Source: Flavobacterium sp. Sd200 (GTDB taxonomy: Bacteria > Bacteroidota > Bacteroidia > Flavobacteriales > Flavobacteriaceae). From it: a stretch of DNA of 64,000 nt. This document shows positions 33,578 to 42,173 of the stretch, piece by piece. The notes beneath the pieces were generated by a model, which saw only the letters and a list, made by a program, of their open reading frames with translations, was not told the DNA's origin and did not search any database. Positions within the stretch are counted from its first letter, which is position 1; each line of letters begins with the position of its first letter. The stretch lies in assembly GCF_009826935.1 (NCBI RefSeq), contig NZ_WUMN01000007.1, positions 1-64,000 on the forward strand. The letters are read 5' to 3'. A program made the translations under genes and the position numbers.

Positions 33578-33750
33578 TTAAGGTTGCTTAAGCATTTCTA
33601 TGCCCAAAGCATTAAAAGGGAATTTGGATAAAAACCAAAGCTGTTCCCGCAACTGTAAGCTATTAAGCCTGTTGTTAATCTGCAAAGACCACTGTGCACA
33701 CGCACGGGAAGGTAAACAACCAGGACGCAAGCCAGGAGACCTGCCTTAGT
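33578..33750 (+). ncRNA. Cobalamin riboswitch
   Basis: The conserved core is clear: AAAAGGGAAT (33614-33623), GCTGTTCCCGCAACTGTAAG (33640-33659) and the B12 box AGCCAGGAGACCTGCC (33730-33745). P1 can form between TAAGG (33579-33583) and CCTTA (33744-33748). Adenosyl- or other cobalamin binding should lower expression of the two downstream T9SS genes. About 165 bases separate the aptamer from the first ATG; I could not identify a convincing terminator there, so the mode of control (transcription or translation) is open. Confidence 0.95.
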
Positions 33751-33915
33751 GATAACAATAATGGGTTCTTCGGGAAAAAGATCCGGATATATGACTTTGA
33801 ACAAGCTATAAAATGCATTTTTTGCAATGTGCCAATACTATTGGTGCAGATGTTTTTTTATTGTATGTGGTCAGGGTTATTGGCAGTATATAATTAACAC
33901 AAATATTTATACACA

Positions 33916-35199
33916 ATGGCAAAACTTTACACTTTTTTTGCAGCGTTCCTGTTAGGCTCTTTCGCCTTTGCACAAAATTATACTGATGGCATTTTTGTGC
34001 TTAACGAGGGTGGTGCAGGCAGCTACAATGCATCGGTTTCGTTTATTCAAAACGGTACTGTTACCAATAGTCTTTTGGCTACAAACGATCTTGAAACCAC
34101 ATTGGGCAACGTGGGCCAAAGCATGGGCTTTTATGGAGATAACACCTATATAGTGCTTAATATGAGCAATAAAGTAGAGGTGGTAAACAAAGTTACTTTA
34201 GAGCATGTTGCAACCATAGATGCCGGGCTTAACAACCCAAGGTTTATTGCCTTTAGCAACGGCAAGGCGTTTGTTACCAACTGGGGCAATGGCCTTGACG
34301 ATAACGACGATTATGTAGCTGTTATAGATACCGCTACAAATACTATTGAAACCAACATTGCTACGGCTGTAGGTGTAGAAAGGATAGAAGAAATAAACGG
34401 AAAACTCTATGTAGCCCATCAGGGAGGTTATGGCTATGGAAACTCCATTAGTGTTATAGATCCTGTTAGTCTTGCTGTAGAGCAAACCATTACAGTGGGC
34501 GATGTGCCAAACTCGATGGTAGTTAAAGACGGTTTTTTATATGTTTTATGCGGTGGTAAACCAATGTGGGCTCCGCAGGAGACTTTTGGAGAAATAGACA
34601 AAATAGACCTTAGCACTAACACTGTTGTAAGCCTTATAGAAACACCGCTGCAACACCCTCAGCACCTTAAAGGAGGTGAAGGCAATTATGTGTATTATGC
34701 TATAGATGAAGAGGTTTTTAAGGCCGATGTTACCGCAGAACAATTGCCTTCTGAGCCTATATTTTCGCTTGGAGCACAGGGCGTGTACGGAATATATGGT
34801 ATGGATGTTATAGACAATGTGGTATATGTGGCCGATGCCGGCAATTATGTTTCCCCGGGCCAGGTGTATGTTTATGATGCCAATGGTGCGCCACTTGCAA
34901 ACTATACTGTAGGTGTTATACCTAACAGCTTCTATAAATCGGCAGGCAGTACTGCGGGCGTTACTAACCCTGTTGCTGCTTTAAAAATCACGGTTGCGCC
35001 TAACCCGGCTACCGATTTATTTTATATAAACACTACTGATGCTGCTACCGTTAAAATTTACAACACTCAGGGCAGGCTGGTTAAAGATGAGGTTTATACC
35101 GCAGCAGGCATTAGTGTTGAAGGCATTACTGCAGGAGTATATTTTGTACAGGTTACTACAGCAAAAGGTACAGGAGTGCAACGCCTTGCCATAAAATAA
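33916..35199 (+). CDS. B12-riboswitch-controlled secreted beta-propeller (YncE/BtuG-like), T9SS type A
   Basis: 427 residues: signal peptide (1-19, ending FAFAQ), a YncE/DUF5074-like beta-propeller (about 20-350) opening with DGIFVLNEGGAGSYNASVSF, and a type A T9SS domain from about residue 358 (VAPNPATDLFYI ... VQRLAIK). The VLNEG opening and repeated blades resemble the BtuG surface proteins of Bacteroides, which capture vitamin B12 for BtuB. BtuG is a lipoprotein; here the protein has no lipobox and would be placed on the surface by T9SS. The cobalamin riboswitch just upstream supports a role in B12 capture. No BtuB gene lies in the window. Confidence 0.85.
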   Translation: MAKLYTFFAAFLLGSFAFAQNYTDGIFVLNEGGAGSYNASVSFIQNGTVTNSLLATNDLETTLGNVGQSMGFYGDNTYIVLNMSNKVEVVNKVTLEHVATIDAGLNNPRFIAFSNGKAFVTNWGNGLDDNDDYVAVIDTATNTIETNIATAVGVERIEEINGKLYVAHQGGYGYGNSISVIDPVSLAVEQTITVGDVPNSMVVKDGFLYVLCGGKPMWAPQETFGEIDKIDLSTNTVVSLIETPLQHPQHLKGGEGNYVYYAIDEEVFKADVTAEQLPSEPIFSLGAQGVYGIYGMDVIDNVVYVADAGNYVSPGQVYVYDANGAPLANYTVGVIPNSFYKSAGSTAGVTNPVAALKITVAPNPATDLFYINTTDAATVKIYNTQGRLVKDEVYTAAGISVEGITAGVYFVQVTTAKGTGVQRLAIK

Positions 35200-35203
35200 C
35201 AGC

Positions 35204-36184
35204 ATGAAAGCAGGTTTACTTACAATTGTTTTTATTGCGTTTGCAACGACGGGTTTTGCCCAGTCTTACCCACCTGCGGCAGAGCAGCCGGGTTCGACTG
35301 CGGTGTTTAAAGACAGCCCTCAAATTACAGCATGGGCAACCGGCATTGAGGTACAGCGAGGGCTTATTAATATATCCAATCCTGATGCAATGGCAGCAGG
35401 CAGCAGTTATGCAACAGCAGGTTTGCCCGAAAATGCCATAGGATATGCCAATGGCAGCGTTGTAAGCTTGGGCGATGGAGGGCATGCCATTGCTACTTTT
35501 TTAAGACCAATAGTTAACGGCCCCGGCTTTGACTTTGCTGTTTTTGAAAACGGCAGTACCGCTTTTTTAGAATTGGCCTTTGTTGAGGTAAGTTCCGACG
35601 GGGTAAATTATTTCAGGTTTCCTAACCATAGCGAAACACAAAACCAAACTCAATTGGGCAGTTTTGCAACCCCGCAGGCGCAATATCTTAATAACCTTGC
35701 AGGCAAGTATGCAGCCCAGTATGGCACACCATTCGATCTTAGCGATCTGCCCGATAACGTTCTGTTAGATAAAGACAACATTACACACGTAAAAATTATT
35801 GATGTTGTAGGCTCTATAGATCCGCTATATGCTTCTTACGACAGTTTTGGCAATGCTGTAAACGAGTCGTTCCCTACGCCGTTTGCATCAGGAGGTTTCG
35901 ATTTGCAGGCTGTGGCTGTAATCAACCAACAGGCCTTAGGCTTGCAGCAGTTTGGTAAAGCAAATGTTTGCTTATATCCAAATCCTGCAAAAGGGCAGGT
36001 GTATTTAAAAACGCAAGCTGACACAGACGTTTTGATATATGATGTGAGCGGACGCTTAGTATTATCTGCCAAAGGAGTTTATAATGGCCAGGCAGTAGAT
36101 ATTTCTGCATTGCCATCAGGTACATATAAAGTAGAGTTTTCTTCAAATACAGGCTCTTCTGCATTATCCTTAGTGGTAAACTAA
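35204..36184 (+). CDS. Second secreted protein of the B12 unit, T9SS type A
   Basis: 326 residues: signal peptide (1-19, ending GFAQ), a beta-sandwich-like domain (about 20-245) with GNA/GDGGHAI- and GFDFAVFENGS-type stretches, and a T9SS type A domain (LYPNPAKGQVYL to the end). It starts four bases after the propeller gene and so shares the riboswitch transcript. I do not recognise the domain with certainty; homologues are usually labelled cell surface protein. By position it may bind cobalamin or assist the propeller protein. Confidence 0.82.
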   Translation: MKAGLLTIVFIAFATTGFAQSYPPAAEQPGSTAVFKDSPQITAWATGIEVQRGLINISNPDAMAAGSSYATAGLPENAIGYANGSVVSLGDGGHAIATFLRPIVNGPGFDFAVFENGSTAFLELAFVEVSSDGVNYFRFPNHSETQNQTQLGSFATPQAQYLNNLAGKYAAQYGTPFDLSDLPDNVLLDKDNITHVKIIDVVGSIDPLYASYDSFGNAVNESFPTPFASGGFDLQAVAVINQQALGLQQFGKANVCLYPNPAKGQVYLKTQADTDVLIYDVSGRLVLSAKGVYNGQAVDISALPSGTYKVEFSSNTGSSALSLVVN

Positions 36185-36209
36185 AGGTTGGTGTAGTACT
36201 TATAATCTA

Positions 36210-36246
36210 AATCCGCTTGTGGTACTGCCGCAAGCGGATTTTTTTT
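36210..36246 (+). terminator. Intrinsic terminator of the riboswitch unit
   Basis: A 10-bp stem (AATCCGCTTG / CAAGCGGATT), 11-base loop, and six or more T residues. It closes the two-gene unit. Confidence 0.93.
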
Positions 36247-36291
36247 ACCGCCGTTCAAAAAAAGCCATAACTTTATAATACTCTAATTATA

Positions 36292-36702
36292 ATGATAATG
36301 AAAAAAATAGAACACATAGGCATTGCTGTACAAAGCCTTGAAACTTCTAATATATTGTTTGAAAAACTGCTGGGCATGCCGCCTTATAAAACCGAAGAGG
36401 TGGCAAGCGAGGGAGTTAAAACTTCTTTTTTTAAAAGCGGCCCCAATAAAATAGAACTGCTTGAGGCCACCACGCCTGATAGCCCCATTGCTAAGTTTTT
36501 AGAAAAGAGAGGGGAGGGCATACATCACATTGCTTTTGATGTGGAAGATATTACTGCCGAAATTGAGCGTCTCAAAACAGAGGGTTTTATACTAATAAAT
36601 GAAACCCCTAAAAAGGGTGCCGACAATAAGCTGGTTGCTTTCCTGCATCCTAAAGGCACCAATGGTGTTTTAATAGAACTTTGCCAGGAGATGTCCATTT
36701 AA
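36292..36702 (+). CDS. mce: Methylmalonyl-CoA epimerase
   Basis: 136 residues (134 from the second ATG at 36298, equally plausible). It interconverts the R and S forms of methylmalonyl-CoA, feeding the B12-dependent mutase. It has the VOC fold with two repeats; metal ligands are expected in IEHIGIAV (His), IHHIAFDV (His) and VLIELCQE (Glu). KIELLEATTPDSPIAKFLEK is typical of MCE. Its position right after a B12-responsive unit is suggestive, although the terminator shows it is a separate transcript. Confidence 0.93.
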   Translation: MIMKKIEHIGIAVQSLETSNILFEKLLGMPPYKTEEVASEGVKTSFFKSGPNKIELLEATTPDSPIAKFLEKRGEGIHHIAFDVEDITAEIERLKTEGFILINETPKKGADNKLVAFLHPKGTNGVLIELCQEMSI

Positions 36703-36737
36703 AATTTAAGAATGCAGATTAACTATTTATAGAACCA

Positions 36738-36797
36738 ATAATCCCCTGTAAGACAGCAATGCTTTACAGGGGATTATATTTATATACCGATTGGTAT
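36738..36797. repeat. 3' module copy 1: AATCCCCTGT hairpin plus ATACCGATTGGTAT dyad
   Basis: A 14-bp hairpin (36738-36751 / 36764-36777) followed after six bases by the imperfect palindrome ATACCGATTGGTAT (36784-36797). It lies just beyond the stop of the minus-strand PQQ-type gene. A second copy in the same order lies at 38357-38414. Confidence 0.85.
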
Positions 36798-36802
36798 CGT
36801 GT

Positions 36803-38179
36803 TTAGTTTATAACCAGTTTTTGTTGTGTGCGGTTGCTGCCAACGGTTACTTCCATCATATAAATACCGGTTTGCAAAGCAGAGGTATCTATACGGTTAG
36901 CCTGTGTAGTTAGTTGCTCTTGCAAAAGCCTTTTCCCACCAAGGTCATAAATAGTAGCTGTTGCGTCTTCGCCTTTAAAAGTCACAAAAACCTCGTTGCT
37001 GGCAGGGTTGGGATGCACTTTTATTTCTTTTTTATCAAATTGTGCAGTTCCTGCCGTAGCATCGGTTACTTTATATATAATTCCGGTATCACCACCTGCT
37101 ATATAAAGGTTACCGCTGTTATCTTCGCCAAAAGTGGTAAAGTTTACATTAAAGGTAGGTGTCCAGGTTATTTCGTCCGGTATGGTGCTGTTTACCCAGC
37201 CAATACTTCCGCTGCAATAATCGGCAAAAAAATATTTGTTCTGCATGTTGGCAAACTCAGTACCGCTGTAAACATATCCGCCTGTAATAGAGCAGCGGCT
37301 CCCGGAATGATTATATTGTACTACTGGAAAAGTCAAAGTGCCACTGCTGGGGCATCCATTATTATTATAAACAGAGTTACCTTCATAACATCTCCAGCCA
37401 AAGTTCCTGCCAGCCGTGGCAGTAGTTACTTTATTGATTTCCTCTATTGCATTTTGACCCACATCGGCAATCCACATATCTCCGTTTAGCCTGTCATACG
37501 AAAATTTCCATGCGTTGCGCAATCCATAAGCCCACACCTCCTGAGCACCCCCTGCAATGGCAAATGGATTGGTTGGAGGTATTAGATAAGTAACATCTGT
37601 CATGTTGCCTATATTAATATCTATGCGCAGCATTTTGCCTAAAAGCACGCCTGTGTTTTGAGCATTGTTGCTTTGGTCTCCGCCGCCGCCGCCATCGCCG
37701 GTAGAAATATAAAGGTATCCATCGGCACCAAAATGCATGCTGCCGCCATTATGATTGCTGTTTACAGGATGCGGAATGGTAAGTACAACCGATCTGCTTG
37801 TAGCATCAGCTACTTCCGGGTTCGTGGTGCTTCGCGTATAGCGGGCAATTTCTATATCTCCTGAGTTGTTTACATAATATACATAAAAATATCCGTTAGT
37901 GGCATATTCCGGATGAAAAGCCAGTCCCAGCAACCCCTGCTCGCCCCCCGTTCTGATAGGAGAAACCGTTACAAAAGGAGTAGTGTTTACAGTGCCGTCT
38001 TCCTGCAGTATGCGTATTTGGCCTCCCTGTTGCACAACATACAGTTTATTGCTGTTGCTGCCATCGCGGGCAATTTCAGATATGCTTGCAAAGCCTGTGG
38101 CCACCTGCTCCAGCTCTATGGTCTGCGCAAAAGTGGCAGAGGACAGCATAAAGACAGATAAAAGTAATTTTAATTTCAT
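36803..38179 (-). CDS. PQQ-dependent sugar dehydrogenase-like protein, T9SS type A
   Basis: 458 residues: signal peptide (1-18, ending TFAQ), a six-bladed glucose/sorbosone dehydrogenase propeller (about 20-370) and a T9SS type A domain (VHPNPASNEVFV to the end). Family marks are GEQGLLGLAFHPEY, HNGGSMHFGADGYLYISTGD and GLRNAWKFSYD. Enzymes of this family oxidise aldose sugars with PQQ and Ca2+, but many members have no proven activity. The protein should be on the cell surface or secreted. Both sides are flanked by a duplicated hairpin/dyad module. Confidence 0.9.
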   Translation of the reverse strand: MKLKLLLSVFMLSSATFAQTIELEQVATGFASISEIARDGSNSNKLYVVQQGGQIRILQEDGTVNTTPFVTVSPIRTGGEQGLLGLAFHPEYATNGYFYVYYVNNSGDIEIARYTRSTTNPEVADATSRSVVLTIPHPVNSNHNGGSMHFGADGYLYISTGDGGGGGDQSNNAQNTGVLLGKMLRIDINIGNMTDVTYLIPPTNPFAIAGGAQEVWAYGLRNAWKFSYDRLNGDMWIADVGQNAIEEINKVTTATAGRNFGWRCYEGNSVYNNNGCPSSGTLTFPVVQYNHSGSRCSITGGYVYSGTEFANMQNKYFFADYCSGSIGWVNSTIPDEITWTPTFNVNFTTFGEDNSGNLYIAGGDTGIIYKVTDATAGTAQFDKKEIKVHPNPASNEVFVTFKGEDATATIYDLGGKRLLQEQLTTQANRIDTSALQTGIYMMEVTVGSNRTQQKLVIN

Positions 38180-38356
38180 AGCAAATTGGTTTATAAGTTT
38201 TTACGTAAATTTAATAAGAAAACATTAACCTCTGTTTTAGTTAAGAATAAATTATGTTTTAAAAATCATGTATTGTATTATGATTTAGCTGAAGCAGTTT
38301 TCCACCATTGGTAAGTGAGGCTTTTGGTTATTTAAGATTTAAATGAATGAAAAAAT

Positions 38357-38414
38357 ATAATCCCCTGTTTAAGTACTGACTTGAACAGGGGATTAAAAAT
38401 ATACCGATTGGTAT
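38357..38414. repeat. 3' module copy 2: AATCCCCTGT hairpin plus ATACCGATTGGTAT dyad
   Basis: A 12-bp hairpin (38358-38369 / 38384-38395) then ATACCGATTGGTAT at 38401-38414, identical to the dyad at 36784-36797. On the minus strand the hairpin is followed by TATATTTTTTC, so it can end transcripts from the MuiA-family gene. Loop sequences differ between the copies; stems are kept. The rest of the 307-base gap (38180-38486) shows nothing else. Confidence 0.85.
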
Positions 38415-38486
38415 GGCTAATTTATGCTTGGTTTAAAGCAAATTTCTGCGATGAAAAGCTCTACTTGGGCTTATTTCTTTAAGGCG

Positions 38487-40100
38487 CTATAGATTGGCTA
38501 TGACTTTATCTTTAGGATGCTTAATTTTATAACTTATGCGTACTTTCTTGGCTTCTCCGGGCTGTAGTTTCAGTTCCCAGGTAAGCACTCCGGTTTCGAC
38601 ATTGGCTTTTGCTTTGTCGCTTTGCAGCAGTTCAATTTCAATTTCCTTATCGGTGCTGATCGGATACTGATCTTTTAAAGTAAGTTGTACAGCCTCTTTC
38701 TTATTATTGCGAATAGTGGTTTCAAACGTAAACGTCTGCTCTTTATAGGCTGACAGGAATTTTGTGCCAGATTTTTCTACAATTTTTTCTCTTTTAATAG
38801 AAACTTTTCTATCACGGCCCATGCTTAGGTTTAGTGTGTCTGATGTTTGGTTGGGGTCTATGTAGGTTTTACCTATATACATCCCTTCAAAAATAATGTT
38901 GGCCTCGCCTTTAAGCAGGTTATATTTAGAATAGTCACTTAGCTCTGCCAGTAAAAATGCTTCTTTCTCTGCCTTTGGCACGGCATAATGCCTATAAGTG
39001 GCAGGGATTTTAATGTCTTTAAGGCTAACACTGTGTTTTTTGCCGTTACTCAATATATCATACGGAATATCAATATCAAACGATACCGATAATTGGTTTT
39101 CGGTAATGGTGGTATATGCTCCAACGTTTTTAGCTCTTGTTCCATAGCCTGTAACGACTACTTCTTGTAATTCAGCTTTGTCGGCATTATATGTATTCAT
39201 GGCAAGGCTGTTTGCACCTCTTATCATTACATTATCGCCAAATCTTAAAAACCATGCACTTAGCAACGGTGCCTGGTTGTTTTGGTTAGGGGTTCCGCTG
39301 CTAAGGGTTAGCTTTACCTTTTTCCAGTCTATACCTGTTTGCTGTACTACCTGTGCTTTATACAACATGTTTATTGGTCCCGATGTATTTTCTGCTCTCA
39401 GGTCATAAAATGGTGTCCACGATGCATTGGGGGTAAGATAGCTAATGTCGAGCGGCACACTGCCAGCTTGCTCGTTCATGACCTGTAATACCAGTTTGCC
39501 CGAAGATGTTTTTTCGGCCTGCTGTGTGTTTATTTCAAGACGGCTGTTCAGTTTGGCCAGCAGCTCGTTCAGTTTTTGCTCTTTTTCGGTCAGTGTGTTG
39601 TAAGTTGTCATGCTCTCAGTATACTTTGCTTTGCTGTAGTCGGCAAGTTTAGTAAGTTCTGCTACATTAAGCCCGGTGTTGCTGCCCGAAACCACACTGT
39701 TCTTATCTAAGAGTTCGAGGGTTTTAAGCTCGCTGTTTTTAAGCACGCCTGTGCGCTGTATTTCTTTTTGAACCACTTTAATACTGTCGCGCACCTTTTT
39801 AATGGCAGGCGAGGTTTCGTCAGGTTCAAACTCCGAAATATAGTCGCGTGTAAATTGTACAGACAGTACTGTGACCGATGCCGGTGCGCCTATCTGTACT
39901 GTATTTTCGTTAAGGTAGTCGGCAACATTTTTAACCACAATTTCGCTGGTGCCTGCTGGTAGGGTTACACTTGCCTGCTGCGCAATTTCGGCAGCATTAA
40001 AATATACGGTAGCCGCCTTAACCTTTGCGGTAGTAAAAATAGGTTTTTGGGCGTATGCCATGCCGCTAAACAGCAAAAGCATAAAAAGTGCTCTTTTCAT
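38487..40100 (-). CDS. MuiA-family protein (DUF4140/DUF4139)
   Basis: 537 residues: signal peptide (about 1-17, MAYAQ), DUF4140 at the N-terminus (VYFNAAEIAQQASVTLPAGT), a coiled-coil region around 95-180, and a DUF4139 beta-rich C-terminal part (SYLTPNASWTPFYDLRAENT onward). Named after mucoidy inhibitor A of fungi; the bacterial role is unknown, probably in the periplasm or outer membrane. Odd feature: EVVVTGYGTRA at 313-323, a motif otherwise known from SusC/TonB-dependent receptor plugs, lies in the middle of DUF4139. Confidence 0.88.
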   Translation of the reverse strand: MKRALFMLLLFSGMAYAQKPIFTTAKVKAATVYFNAAEIAQQASVTLPAGTSEIVVKNVADYLNENTVQIGAPASVTVLSVQFTRDYISEFEPDETSPAIKKVRDSIKVVQKEIQRTGVLKNSELKTLELLDKNSVVSGSNTGLNVAELTKLADYSKAKYTESMTTYNTLTEKEQKLNELLAKLNSRLEINTQQAEKTSSGKLVLQVMNEQAGSVPLDISYLTPNASWTPFYDLRAENTSGPINMLYKAQVVQQTGIDWKKVKLTLSSGTPNQNNQAPLLSAWFLRFGDNVMIRGANSLAMNTYNADKAELQEVVVTGYGTRAKNVGAYTTITENQLSVSFDIDIPYDILSNGKKHSVSLKDIKIPATYRHYAVPKAEKEAFLLAELSDYSKYNLLKGEANIIFEGMYIGKTYIDPNQTSDTLNLSMGRDRKVSIKREKIVEKSGTKFLSAYKEQTFTFETTIRNNKKEAVQLTLKDQYPISTDKEIEIELLQSDKAKANVETGVLTWELKLQPGEAKKVRISYKIKHPKDKVIANL

Positions 40101-40170
40101 ATAATCAGATTTTATCTTTTTATATAAAGAGCAGTTTTTTAAACCAAAGGTTGGGAGGGAATGGAAAATT

Positions 40171-42165
40171 TTAAAACGCCTGCTTGCTCAGGTTTAGGAA
40201 AATTTCGTCAATATCTAATGTATCGCTGGCAAAAAGGCTTTCTTTATTTAGCGGAAGCCTGCCGCGTGCACGGCCTATAATGTTTACATGACCCTTTTGG
40301 GCTATAGTATCATCCGGCATAATAAGCCCGCGCCTAAGCATAATATTTTTAATATAGTTGTCGTGCTTAAGGGCATAGCTTTTAAGTTCGCCTTCGTCAT
40401 TAAAACGCCACATAAATGTTTTAGGGCTTGGTATAATACTTGCCAAAAACAGGCACTCATCAAGGGTTAGCAATGCGGGGCTTTTATCAAAATAATAGTG
40501 CGATGCCTCGCCAATGCCATACACATCAGGTCCCCATTCTATAATATTAAAATACACTTCGAGCATGCGTTCTTTGCCCACTATGCGGTTGTTCTCTAAA
40601 ATATAAACCAACAGTATTTCTTCTAGCTTGCGCGAAAGGGTTTTCTCGCGGGTAAGAAAAGCATTCTTAACAAGCTGCATGCTTATGGTGCTGCCCCCGC
40701 GGGAGAATTTTTTAGTCTTGATGTTCTTGATTATCGACTGCCTGAAAGCCTCAGTTATAAAACCACGGTGGCTAAAAAACGAAGGGTCTTCGCTGGTTAG
40801 TACGGCCTTGCGTAAAAACGGAGATATATCTGCAATAGGGGTATAGTTAGGGTTACCCGATCCTACCAGCACAGGTCTTTGCACACGGCCATTGTCTACT
40901 GCCCTGTATACAAAACTACCGTTAAGCTTGGCAAGGTCGGCAGCGCCATATTTGTTTATTTTTAAACCCTCTTTGTCGAGGGTGCTGTTAAACACCAGTG
41001 TGTTAGGTTTGTTCTTGTTGAACAAAAAATCGAGGTTATAGCTAAAGCTGCCTTCGGCTTCCATGCCTTCAAAGTTGGTAAACAACCCTTTTGGCAATGA
41101 TGTTATAAAATCCTGCGCAGGCATTTTTGGTATGCGCGTTTTTATCTGGTAAATAGTATCGTCCTCTACACTGTATTTTGCAAAGGGGTTAAATTTTATT
41201 TTGTTAAGCTGAACGGTGCTGGTGCTGTCGAGCTCAACAAAGCTGTCGCCAAATAAAAAGTGGTAATCAAAACGGGCATTGTCTATCACTACATCTTTTG
41301 TAGCAATGCGTCGGTGGTTAACCATAAAATTCTGTATCGAGGCATAGCCGTCTACATGCAGCTCGCCACCATCCATTTCAATATTCTCTACATTTAAATG
41401 AATATTGTCAAACCCTGATTTTAGCCCAAACCTTCGGGCAATATAAGGCACGGCAATGCGCGATGTATCGGCATTAAAAAACTTCAGGTCGGCTTTGCGG
41501 TTACGCGGGTCGGCAAAACCTTTAACCTTCCAGTTTTGCGATATCGTGTCTTCAACAACGTTTATGTTGCTTTCAAGCTGGTTGTCGGCAAGGCGAAGCT
41601 GAGTAAGGTTCATGCTTATTTGCTGGCCTTTGTCGTTTACTCGCAATGCAAGATTGTCAAGAGCCATATCTGTGGGCACCAGGTTAAGCACTTTTGTTAG
41701 CAGGCGGTAAGCCCGTTCGGCATAACTGTTGCGTGTGTTGTCTTCCTCCTCGTCTTTATTTTTTTTGCTGTGTAAAAAAGAACGAAAATTCCAGCCTAAA
41801 GAGTCATTAACCAACTGTACATAACCGTTTTTCATATTCAGTGTGCCAAGCTGTATATCGCCTGTAAGTAATCTCGAAAGATTAATGCTTGTGTTGATTT
41901 CCTGTACCTGCAAAAGTGTATCGGCACCTTTAGGCACAAGGGTAATACCTTTCATTTCTATACCAGATAGCCCTTTAAACTTAGCCTCTTTAACGCTAAA
42001 GGCTGTGTTATAATCAGAGCTCATTTTATCAGTAACTTTTGCAACGGCTTTTTGTAATGCCTTATCGCGAAAAGCAAAAAACGATATGCCCGCTACAAGC
42101 AGCAGTACCACGATTATAGAGATTACCCAAAGGGCAATTTTTTTGAAATTTATTTTTTTGCGCAT
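40171..42165 (-). CDS. GT51 transglycosylase with large AsmA-like N-terminal region
   Basis: 664 residues. A TM helix (about 11-30) is followed by ~410 residues of AsmA/DUF748-like beta-rich sequence, then a GT51 peptidoglycan glycosyltransferase domain near the C-terminus. GT51 motifs are complete: EDPSFFSHRG (catalytic Glu459), GGSTISMQLVKN, RKLEEILLVYILE and the FNIIEWGPDVYGIGEA stretch. No transpeptidase domain is present, so it resembles a monofunctional glycan polymerase, but at over twice MtgA size. It follows radA by eight bases and is co-transcribed. Confidence 0.9.
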   Translation of the reverse strand: MRKKINFKKIALWVISIIVVLLLVAGISFFAFRDKALQKAVAKVTDKMSSDYNTAFSVKEAKFKGLSGIEMKGITLVPKGADTLLQVQEINTSINLSRLLTGDIQLGTLNMKNGYVQLVNDSLGWNFRSFLHSKKNKDEEEDNTRNSYAERAYRLLTKVLNLVPTDMALDNLALRVNDKGQQISMNLTQLRLADNQLESNINVVEDTISQNWKVKGFADPRNRKADLKFFNADTSRIAVPYIARRFGLKSGFDNIHLNVENIEMDGGELHVDGYASIQNFMVNHRRIATKDVVIDNARFDYHFLFGDSFVELDSTSTVQLNKIKFNPFAKYSVEDDTIYQIKTRIPKMPAQDFITSLPKGLFTNFEGMEAEGSFSYNLDFLFNKNKPNTLVFNSTLDKEGLKINKYGAADLAKLNGSFVYRAVDNGRVQRPVLVGSGNPNYTPIADISPFLRKAVLTSEDPSFFSHRGFITEAFRQSIIKNIKTKKFSRGGSTISMQLVKNAFLTREKTLSRKLEEILLVYILENNRIVGKERMLEVYFNIIEWGPDVYGIGEASHYYFDKSPALLTLDECLFLASIIPSPKTFMWRFNDEGELKSYALKHDNYIKNIMLRRGLIMPDDTIAQKGHVNIIGRARGRLPLNKESLFASDTLDIDEIFLNLSKQAF

Positions 42166-42173
42166 GTGTAAGT

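Noticed and set aside
38487..40100. TonB-dependent receptor (because of EVVVTGYG)
   Set aside because: The remainder is DUF4140/DUF4139 with a coiled coil; there is no beta-barrel and no plug beyond the short motif.
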